In this document: piece by piece, positions 55,699 to 64,000 of the stretch
How positions within the stretch are numbered: the stretch's first letter is position 1
Layout: every line of letters starts with the position of its first letter
Source of the DNA: Dryocosmus kuriphilus
Taxonomy: Eukaryota > Arthropoda > Insecta > Hymenoptera > Cynipidae
DNA length: 64,000 bases
Direction: 5' to 3'
Assembly: GCA_038277395.1 (NCBI GenBank)
Contig: CM076192.1
Location: 51,135,119 to 51,199,118, forward strand
Position numbers and translations under genes: made by a program
Notes under the pieces: generated by a model
What the model was told of the DNA's origin: nothing
The model's database searches: none
The model's input: the letters and a program-made list of their open reading frames with translations, nothing else

Positions 55699-57064
55699 AT
55701 GTCGGACGTAAAGGATCATGCCAGAACGCATAATGGAAATCGAAGTAGGATTTGTTTGTTTTGTTGTAAAAAGAAAGGTCCTAATGGTGCTAATAAAATT
55801 GTAGAAATAGCTGTGGGCGGTAAAATTGAATCTTTGGTAAATATAATTTATCAATATAACAAGCACATGCTTGAATAAGCTGTATGCATCAAAAGAAAAA
55901 AAATAATCAAAAGCTGTTAAAGCCACCTCAAGTATCTTTTAATTACAAGTACAAGACTATTAACACTAGATCAACGAAATAATCTGAAACTGTAACATGT
56001 GACTGCTTAATATGCAGGCTAGCTCGGCAAATTGATGATAATTTTACTAAAAATAAAACACCTAAAGGCAACGTGTCAAAAATATTGAAAAATAAAGTAA
56101 ACGGTCAATATGCAAGTCGTTTTTTTAACTCTCAATTAGTATCTTTTTTGCATGTGATTTTATTTTATGATTTTTATTCTTTACTTCATACAGTTACAGA
56201 TAAGTCTGTTAATGAATCTCGCCAAGATAGTTTAGTGAATCAACGATGCGAGAGTTGCCTATCAATAATAGCTAGAGGCAAATCTCATGCATACAACTGT
56301 TTAACGCGTATAAAAAATGTAGAAGCATTAATATCATAATCTTCTCCACTTGTACAAAAATCAAATTATTTCAATGACAATAAAAACTAAACTACCTGAA
56401 AATGTAAATGAAGGAGCTAAAGCAAGTAAAACTTTGATGATATCTATTAATCAACTTCACGTAAAACCATTAAAGATTGATGTAAATCCTAAAAATTCGA
56501 AAGAAAACAGTTTGAGTGGACCAGTTTTAACTACAGGCAACATGAAAAAAAATTCAATCAAAATATGGTCTCTCTCAAAATGTAACGCTCGGAATCGCAT
56601 CGATGATTCGTGTTGGGTCAAAAAGAAGAAATATAATTGAACCTAATTTTAAAACAAGCTCTTTCTACTGAAATTCACTCTTTAGTTTCTTTTTTTGATG
56701 TAAAAGTTTTCAAATGCAAATCTATTAAAAGTAATAAAACTGTCGATGTAGAGCAAGCAGCCGTCTATTGCAATAACTTAAAGGATTTAATTGAATATTT
56801 AAAAATAAAACATAATGTTTCCAGTGCACATTTAAAATTTGGCATCGATGGCGGAGACTCTTTAAAAATTTGTATGTCAGTTCAATCAACAGAAAGTGAA
56901 TCGGGATTAAGTATTATTGAAGATGAGCTAGAATCACGCTCAAAAAACGACAAAAATATAATGAAGGAGTTGCTTCTACGTCTTTCGAAGATTCCGGAGT
57001 AAAAAAAACTTGTCATAATTGGTTTATTTCAGGATGTTCAAGAAAATTACTATAACGTTAAGTT
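55699..57064 (+). pseudogene. DDE-type transposase, 5' part, decayed
   Basis: Starts ATG with MSDVKDHARTHNGNRSRICL and a zinc-binding CLFCC. Stops and frameshifts follow (55876 and others). Later blocks are CDCLICRLARQID (about 56000), QRCESCLSIIARGKSHAYN (about 56245), SLVSFFDVKVFKCKS, then LKFGIDGGDSLKICMSV (about 56837; probable first catalytic Asp). The region before the mariner (57005-57118) reads SEIEIGSM and TAEI. The arrangement of paired Cys, an IDGG block and a late SEQ-x2-E block marks a transposase family that I recognise in arthropods but cannot name. It resumes at 58353. Confidence 0.68.
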
Positions 57065-57120
57065 ATTGTGGTCAGAAATTGAAATTGGTAGCATGAATGG
57101 AACGATTACAGCCGAGATTA

Positions 57121-58352
57121 TGAGGCACGTCCAGAAAGTAAGTGTACTGGTACTCTCACAGCTGTAGGGAATACTTTTTCGACATGTTGGCAACACTGCC
57201 GCGTAGCCTGACCCCTCCCCTTCAAAACGAGACCAATCCGAGGTTAGTGTGTTGAAAACTCTTGACGCTGTAGCATCTCTCGCGAAAAATTTCGATCGTA
57301 TCTCCCGCCAAGTGCGAAATTCGCACCATCATTCGTTACCTCGTTATGAAGGGAAAAGCTCCAGTTGAGATTTATAATGAGGTGAAAACTGTTTACGGTG
57401 ATTGAGCTATGAATCGTACGAGTGTGTACAAGTGGTGTCGCGAATTTAAAAATGGCCGTACTTCCGTGCATGACGATCAGAGGAGCGGAAGACCTTCAAT
57501 TATGACTGACGAACTTGTGGAAAAAATCGAGATTGCGGTCCGTGACGATCGCAGATTGACGTTAGATGATCTTTCTGCGATATTTCCGCAAATCTTCAGA
57601 TCCCTGTTACACGAAACAATCACAGAAACTCTCGGATATCGGAAATTGTCTGCGAGGTGGGTCCCAAAACAGCTGACGCGAAGGCGATGATTTTCTCTAC
57701 TCTATTGTTACTGGAGACGAAACTTGGGTTGCCCACTACACGCCTGAAACTAAGAGGCAGTCTCAACAATGGCACCACACCTTGTCACCCTCCGCCAAGA
57801 AATTCAAAACCACAATTTCAGCCAAAAAAATCATGGCATCCGTGTTTTGGGACCATAAAGGCATAATTTTGATTGAATATCTGCCTCACGGAGAGACCAT
57901 CAACGCGGCAAGATACTGTGAGACGCTGAAAAAATTGAAAAGGGCGATTCAGAATAAAAGAAGGGGCATGCTGACGAAGGGAGTCTGCCTGCTGCATGAC
58001 AATGCCAAACCTCATACGGCCAACGCCACGAAGCAACTCCTGGACTCTTTTGGATGGGACGTTTTGAATCACCCCCCGTATTCCCCTGACCTGGCCCCTT
58101 CAGATTTCCATCTCTTCACTTCCCTGAAGGTGCACATGGGTGGAGAAGTAGGCGAAAGAGCTAGCGGGAGACTTCTTCGAGGCAGGCATCTAAAAATTGA
58201 TCCCGCGGCTCACCACCTGCATCGAGAGGGATGGTGATTATGTCGAAAAATAACTTACATATGTACAACTGTAACCAACTATGTTTTTGTTTTAATAAAT
58301 TGTTTTTGAAGCCTACATAAATTGAGTACACTTACTTTCTGGACGTGCCTCG
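57121..58352 (+). mobile_element. Mariner transposon (1232 bp)
   Basis: Inverted ends TGAGGCACGTCCAGAAAGTA and CGAGGCACGTCCAGAAAGTA are flanked by TA (57119-57120 and 58353-58354). A degenerate mariner transposase gene lies on the plus strand. The insertion splits the transposase gene of the surrounding element. Confidence 0.93.
57313..58253 (+). pseudogene. Mariner transposase, decayed
   Basis: The N-terminal helix-turn-helix reads CEIRTIIRYLVMKGKAP, then a TGA at about 57403 and YKWCREFKNGRTSVHDDQRS. An internal deletion with frameshift near 57690 removes the linker. The catalytic part then reads TGDETWVAHY (first Asp), PETKRQSQQWHH, LLHDNAKPHTA (second Asp) and PPYSPDLAPSDFHLF (third Asp), the mariner DD34D pattern. 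A further deletion and frameshift near 58145 and a TAA in the last segment precede the end (GDYVEK). The protein cannot be made intact. Confidence 0.92.
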
Positions 58353-59153
58353 TAAATTGTGTAATATTATGGCCGGTATCATGCCCTCTAGTAACTCTTT
58401 TCCTTGTACTTGGTGTAATGTTTTTAAGGGTAATCTTCATGAATCTTCAACTTTGCGAAAAATTAAAGATATTAAAGAGAATTACACTCAATGGCATTAG
58501 TGCCGGGGGAAAAAAAGAATTAGCCAAAAATTATATGTGCTGCATTGCGCCACCAATATTTAATGTTGATCAAGATAAGACTATTCTCGAAATAATGCTT
58601 CCACCAGAACGTCATTTATTATTGGAAGTATTAAATTTCTTATTTAATCATATATATAAACTTTTCAAGAAAACAGCTTTAGCATGGGCAAAAATGTGTA
58701 ATGCGTCAAATTACTTATGGATGAGAGGGTACTTTCAATGGGAACGATTGTAAAAAATTATTAGATAAGATATATAATTTGCGAAGTATTTGCCCTTTAG
58801 GATGTCTGAAATTCATGCAAGTTCTTTCAGATTTTCGAAAAGTCGTACATAGTTGTTTTGGTAAAATTTTACATCCTGAATTTGCAAAGTATATTGATGA
58901 TTTCAAAAAAAAAAGATATTTGGCCTTAGAGGGAGTTCCAGTTAAACCTAGAGTACACTGCATCTTTGTACATGTCAAAGAAGTTTGCGAAAAATATCAA
59001 GTTGGATTGAGTAAATTTAGCGAACAAGCATTTGAGTCTGTTCATCGCGAATTTGAAACTTTATGGACTGAACACAAGGTTCGCCAAACACATTCAGAGT
59101 ATAATAAGCATTTATTACAAGCAGTTTGTGAATTTAATGGTCTTTATGTGTGA
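58353..59153 (+). pseudogene. DDE-type transposase, 3' part, decayed
   Basis: After the mariner the gene continues as IMAGIMPSSNSFPCTWCNVF (Cys pair) and STLRKIKDIKENYTQW, then a stop. A frame change leads to DQDKTILEIMLPPERHLLLE and the following LFKKTALAWAKMCN. From 58779 it reads CPLGCLKFMQVLSDFRKVVH, FVHVKEVCEKYQ, then FSEQAFESVHREFETLW (probable last catalytic Glu) and a C-terminal LLQAVCEFNGLYV ending at 59153. Confidence 0.68.
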
Positions 59154-60535
59154 TTATTATTGATTTATTCAGTTTTTATAAAATATTAATATTTTTTAAA
59201 TAAAAGGATTGCATATTCTTTGAGTTTGACGTGAAATGTAAATAAATATTATAAGGAAAAATCTTGTTATTTTTAAGTTCTTATATTTTATAATCATATA
59301 CTAATAATCAAAATATGTGTATTTGAAGGGATTACTTTATTTTAAAACTTTTGGCTTAAAAATTTACTAACAAATCTAAAAATATTCAGATTTTTGTCTT
59401 AAAGCATATTACTTGTAAAATATCCAATCAAAATTAATAGAATATTTTTATGAAAAGATAATTGGAGACTTTACAACAGCTGTAACGTTTTTCCTGTGCG
59501 TCTGCCGCAAAATTGACAAGAGATAATTTCCTTTTAAAATTGATCAAATTATCTTTAAAAAATTATTTCACTCAAAAAAAAACAGAAAAAGAGAAAAAAC
59601 CCGAATTGATTGGATAAATTATTTTTTTTTAAATTACTCAGAACGGTCCACACTATCAAAATCAGCAAGAAAATCCCATTTCGGTTGAACTTGGTTTTAA
59701 TCTCAGTAAAGGTAGTAACGCAAAGGTCACAGATAATATAGTTAAAGTGCTCGGATCTTTCTAAAATTTTGGTACAATATACTTAGATACATGTACTTTC
59801 GAAAAATGTAAAAAAATCGATTTTGTGAAACTGACAAAGTGGAATGATTCCTTAACTTTCTATTTTGCCGATTTAGTGCAATGCAGGCGATAGGGAGAAG
59901 GTACCGAGATAAAAAAATGAAGGCGAGAAATGATCTTAAAATAATTTTCAATTGTTTTACTTTTGACCCATTCATGTTTGTTCTTTGAATCAGAATTCTG
60001 AGATTCGAAAGGGTTCTCACTGTTGTTAAAATTCCAATCAGTTAGCACTTGAAATGGCAATAAATCGAATGTAAAACGATGCTTAAGTTCCGTATCATCC
60101 AAAAACAATACGCCAAAACAAATACGTAACGACTGCCCGATTTTTGAATCTTTATTTCTATAATTTCTTGTTAGACCGAGGTTTTGGCTTTTTCGATACT
60201 ACGACTGAGACAAATGAAATCTATATACAACCAATAATTTGTACACCTGATACTACAGTGAAGAATTTATAGCACCTCATTATTGTAATGAGAATTCAGA
60301 GTTCATTTTAGATTATATTCTAAAACTATAATAGTCGCCAAAATGTCAAAGATTTTATTTGATATATTAATATTTTTGAGACAGAAATAGCTAATTCCAA
60401 ACACAAAGGGCCTATCTGAGCAAGGAATCCAACATTTAGGGTCTGGAGCGAACGCGCCTCTGCAGTGAGGGAGTGTCGTTGTGTCGTTGCGCACTAGAAG
60501 GGGAAAGTACCCAGGTAATTGTGGAGGAATTGCTG

Positions 60536-61175
60536 ATAGTCCGGAGAATATAGTGGGGTTCCAAGGGGGTATAAGGATAGGTAGAGGGGGTTAAATAGTC
60601 ATAGAAGCTTATACAGAAAAAGAATAGTGATACGTTCGTCTACGAAACCATTCTTGATGGAGTTTGAATTCTTCAGGATCTCAGAATACCCTTGAATTCT
60701 GAAATCCTTAACCGCGTCAGGGACTAAAGACTGCAGATAGTGAGAATGATCGATGATAAAAACTGAAGTGTTAAGAAAGGCGGCAGGGAGGTTCTTCTAC
60801 ATTCTAGATTGTAGAGTGCAATCTGCAATAAAGTTTCTGAAAGTAAAACATAGGCTTGCGAACAAGAGGAGAGGAGGATCACAATAGGGGAGGTGGAGAA
60901 AGAGATGAGCAGAAGATACTTAAGGGGGAGGCTGTTATCTTTTGAAGCGGCTCAAGATGGGCCTTATTACTGCGGGATCAAACAGCCGTTGGGGTGTTAA
61001 CGGCCTGCCGAGAATAAGAGGAAGAACGTACAGTGCTAAAGTTTAATGCAGTTTGTCGGTAGGTGTTAGCCTCACCGATCGCTCCCAGTAACAGGCACAG
61101 ACAACCCATGGGCCCTGAACATGAACCTTAAAAGGTTACCTTATACAAATATACACCTTTGCAACAAGTAGGGTA
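60536..61175. other. Unassigned DNA
   Basis: Plus strand is G/A-rich at 60540-60600 and 60840-60960. The rest is of balanced composition. No gene recognised. Confidence 0.45.
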
Positions 61176-61726
61176 CACTGTTAGAAAATTCTTGAAAATT
61201 CAAGTACTTTTAAATTCCAAATGTAACTTAAATTTCAGTTATTAGTACCTGAAAGTGATTTCCATGCACTTGTAACTAAAAATCCAATTATGAAAATCCT
61301 TTTTACCCTATTTTTATATCTTAAACTAGTATTTTTTATATCTTAAACTAATATTTTTAATTTACTTTTATAAACAAATCATATAGTTTTTATCATAGTA
61401 TAATCCACAGATATTTGAAACTATAAATTCCACAGAATAATGCAAACAGAATTCAAAAGCTCAACTTAGCCTATAAGTCACATCCCATGTAGTAAATTTT
61501 AGCATTAAAACATGATTTTAGGATAAATAATTCATCTACAAAGTCAAAAACCTTCATCAGAGAGAAATCCAAGGTGAATTAGACCATTTTTTAAACTGAA
61601 ATAATTTATTAAATAGTGGAGATTAAAACGATCATACTTTGAAATTATCGCATTTAATTTACGTGAATGGAAAAAACTTTCAGTACGACATGTGCATTAA
61701 AATTCAGTCAGATTTTTCTAACAGTG
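61176..61726. mobile_element. 551-bp MITE with CACTGTTAGAAAA ends
   Basis: CACTGTTAGAAAATTC at the left and, inverted, CACTGTTAGAAAAATC at the right. AT-rich interior without a frame. The CACTGT start recalls the MITE at 16844-17606. Confidence 0.72.
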
Positions 61727-62194
61727 ATAGACCAGGGCAAGATCGACCACCGAGGTAAAAGCGACTTTGTGAGTAACATTGCTATTTCTTAATCATTTTA
61801 ATTCTTCTTTGCATCAAATAATCTGTTTAATTAAAAAACTATCGATTCAAATCTTGAAAATTTACATATAAAAGAAAAACTACGCAGAAAAAGTTTTATA
61901 AAAGAAATATTCGCCGACAGGAGGCTTCACCATTCTTACAGGACAAATGGGTGGTGATGAAACTCTATCAAGTAATTATGATAATTACCATTTTAGTCGT
62001 TATAAAATAGCTGAGGCACGACAAATGGGTGGTAACTCTACCAAGTCGATAGCACGATCAAACTCTAATCTCAAAACAAAACATGTACAAAACGTGTAAA
62101 ACACTCTCCATATGCAGCATATGCTGCTTATTGCTGCATATGTTTAGTCTTTAAAGAATAACTTTTCCAATGCATGCAATGTCAAAGAATCAGA

Positions 62195-62472
62195 TACGAA
62201 GTAGAATAAGGAGACCTTAGCTCACCTATGGTAAAGTCTGGCCAAAAGGCAAAAGCGTCCATCAGACTTTTCTTGTCGACTGCCGAGAGCGCTCCTTGCG
62301 ACAATTGTAGGAAATACAATATCATGTGACCCTGATAGCAAACGACAATTTCCAATTGCAATTTTTTCTGAAGAGGCGCTCACGGCAGTCGACAAAGAAA
62401 ATTGGACGTAGCGGATCCCCGTTTGTGGGATCAACCTCTGTACGGCGAGAGGTCTCCTTATTCTACTTCGTG
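62195..62472. mobile_element. 278-bp foldback MITE, exact 8-bp TSD
   Basis: TACGAAGTAGAATAAGGAGA and, inverted, CACGAAGTAGAATAAGGAGA are the ends. GAATCAGA is repeated exactly on both sides (62187-62194 and 62473-62480). The arms contain TTGTCGACTGCCG matches inward (about 62274 and 62383), so the element folds along most of its length. The 8-bp duplication fits hAT-type mobilisation. Confidence 0.85.
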
Positions 62473-64000
62473 GAATCAGACCATCAGCTTTTTAAATCGT
62501 AAAATATTTCTATTTCATAAAAAAAAAAAACCTTCGACGATCTTGCCCCGATCTACCTTAACAACATTTAAGAAAATACTTACAGAAGAATCTACCCGTA
62601 TTTGAGACTTGACATAGTAATAATTAATTGAATCAGTACTAATCTAGAGAAACATGCAATCTCACTTTATATGAGCAGGGTAGGTTTCAAGTCTTCTGAA
62701 ACCAATTAATATAGTCATGAAATACTAATCGCACTATCGCAGATTTTCTTTAATGGATCAGTTGTGGCAACAATGCAATTGTTTGTAATTTGAGTAAGAA
62801 TAGGAGTTGATATTAAAATTATTGGGAAATTTTTGTAAAGTGAAATCTTGTGATAGAATTTAGTTACGTCAGTGGTCAAACGTCCCCAGCATCTCGTACA
62901 CTTTACAACTGACTGTATATCTACGTACGATACTTAGATAGTTATGCTTACCTGTTTACGGCGCGGACGCCTGTAACATAAGTACCTTCTCGCTCGTTAT
63001 CCGTGGGAACAATTTTCTCGGATAATCGACCGCGAGTATCTATCGATTCTGGAGTTGCGCGAGTGCCAATATCGTTTCGCTCTTAGCTACTAAACGAGCT
63101 CTTACTGAAAGTCAAGGGTGAAGAAGTGCGGCGTTTAGCGTAATAAGCGAAGAAAAGTTATATCAAAAGTATGCCTTCCACCCTTGAATTAACGCAGTTG
63201 GAACCTCAGGAATGTTTCACGCTTGGAAGAGTCGAAAAAATAAGTTCCGACAAAGTGATAGAGCCAGAGGATATATACTGAGAAGACTTTTGAATTATTC
63301 AAAATGAAAAATGTATAATTACAAAATTGCATCTTATACCAATAATGTTAATGGAATATATTACAAACATTTTTCGTAAACTATATGTAATAAATTGTTT
63401 AATTTTAAAATTCTAGAAACGTACTCTTCAATCAGTTTTACAAGATAATACAAGAAATTGGTTTAACTATAGTGCATCATATACAAAAGGTGTAATGCAT
63501 AATTTATTCTTTTCAAATCTATAGTGTCATTGTACTATATTATGCTTCAAACTTAAGCGCAGGAATTCTTTTGATGTTGCTACTATGATTTACGTTACAT
63601 ATAGCACAGCTTATGTACAAAATAAAAGAAAGGAAAAACCAGAATAATTATGCGTCATTTTATGTAACAATTACAGGTTTATTGCGTATTGAAGTACAAG
63701 TATATGGCTTATAATGGACTTTTGCTAAATAGTGGCTTACATTTTTACGTTTTATGAGTTTATAATAAATAGCATGTATACGCATATATTAAGCAAATAT
63801 TTAGTATACGGGTTGAGTTTTTTTTATCTTGAGACATTGAAATATCTTAAGAAATACAAATTGTACGAAAAATATGTCGGCAATAATTTTGCGATTTGCC
63901 ATTTAAAAATTATTGTTTAAGGAATGCGCTTCTAATTGAAAGATAAAGAATGACGTGTTAAACTTTTTCAGGAGAGCTATTCAATTGTGCCCATTTTTTA
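62473..64000. other. Unassigned DNA to the window end
   Basis: No gene recognised. 62880-63180 is less AT-rich than its surroundings and could be near unique host sequence. 63280-64000 is AT-rich with no convincing frame. Confidence 0.45.

Larger units (their letters stand above)
55303..59725 (+). mobile_element. DDE transposon with TIRs, split by a mariner
   Basis: The left region 55303-55530 and right region 59460-59725 are inverted copies (GAAATGGGATTTTCTTGCTG, TAATTTGATCAATTTTAA, CAGCTGTTGTAAAGTCTC-type matches). The left terminus is CACACGGTG, close to the CACCGTGTG end of the deletion derivative at 45886-46605. The right terminus is not sharp. Without the mariner it is about 3.2 kb and holds one decayed transposase gene on the plus strand. 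Confidence 0.72.
52650..60535. mobile_element. Nested composite bounded by an inverted repeat
   Basis: 52668-52823 plus 54685-54745 is inverted relative to about 60325-60535. Shared phrases are ACCTGGGTAC, GCGYAACGACAYAACGACA, TTTGTGTTTGGAATTA and GACATTTTGGCGACTAT. The left arm is split exactly by the hAT element (52824-54684). Between the arms lies a DDE transposon (about 55303-59725). The outer ends fade near 52650 and 60535 and no target duplication is seen, so the nature of the outer unit is uncertain. Confidence 0.6.

Noticed and set aside
1..64000. CRISPR array or bacterial operons
   Set aside because: No regular direct repeats with unique spacers and no closely packed long genes. Introns and eukaryotic transposons dominate.

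Overview
The window reads as AT-rich, repeat-dense DNA from an arthropod nuclear genome, most likely an insect and plausibly a hymenopteran. That reading rests on the mix of mobile elements (Transib, Tc1, mariner, MULE, hAT, a two-ORF non-LTR retrotransposon and a Penelope-like element), on a spliced gene similar to the DUF4806 family, and on the absence of bacterial-type gene packing. I see no clearly intact host gene. Almost every recognisable coding stretch belongs to a mobile element, and nearly all are broken by stops, frameshifts or nested insertions. The Tc1 transposase on the minus strand at 15026-15979 is the only long, largely undamaged frame apart from the first 737 codons of the non-LTR ORF2.

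Left part (1-17.6 kb): mostly non-coding DNA with small terminal-inverted-repeat (TIR) elements, several bounded by 8-bp target duplications. A 4.2-kb MULE (10521-14698) has very long TIRs, a perfect 8-bp duplication, a FLYWCH plus MULE transposase pseudogene and a nested copy of a dispersed repeat family. A complete Tc1 element (14917-16158) follows, then a MITE full of GGGAATTTTCC-like units.

Centre (17.7-35.1 kb): one Transib element. Its ends carry the heptamer CACAGTG, and it is flanked by the 5-mers CAACG and CGACG. It has been expanded to 17.4 kb by insertions. Inside its non-coding part sits a 9.7-kb DNA transposon with about 670-bp TIRs. Within that transposon's transposase gene sits a third element with palindromic CAGTACTGG arrays, and within that a non-LTR retrotransposon with a 13-bp duplication. 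The Transib also hosts a foldback MITE, a copy of the dispersed repeat and a Penelope-like element whose inverted terminal repeats carry hammerhead-ribozyme-like cores.

Right part (35.1-64 kb): a TTCTAGAA-rich block, several MITEs, and a 4.8-kb element (termini CCCGTGTAGAAAT) that appears to carry the DUF4806-like gene. Next is a purine-rich tract split by three insertions. Last is a second nest (52.65-60.53 kb) holding a hAT remnant with a BED finger and a DDE-type transposon that is itself split by a mariner. The final 3.5 kb holds two MITEs and otherwise unassigned DNA.

The genes do not form a pathway. What the window records is the order of insertions, which can be read from which element interrupts which. 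All family calls are by eye, without database search.
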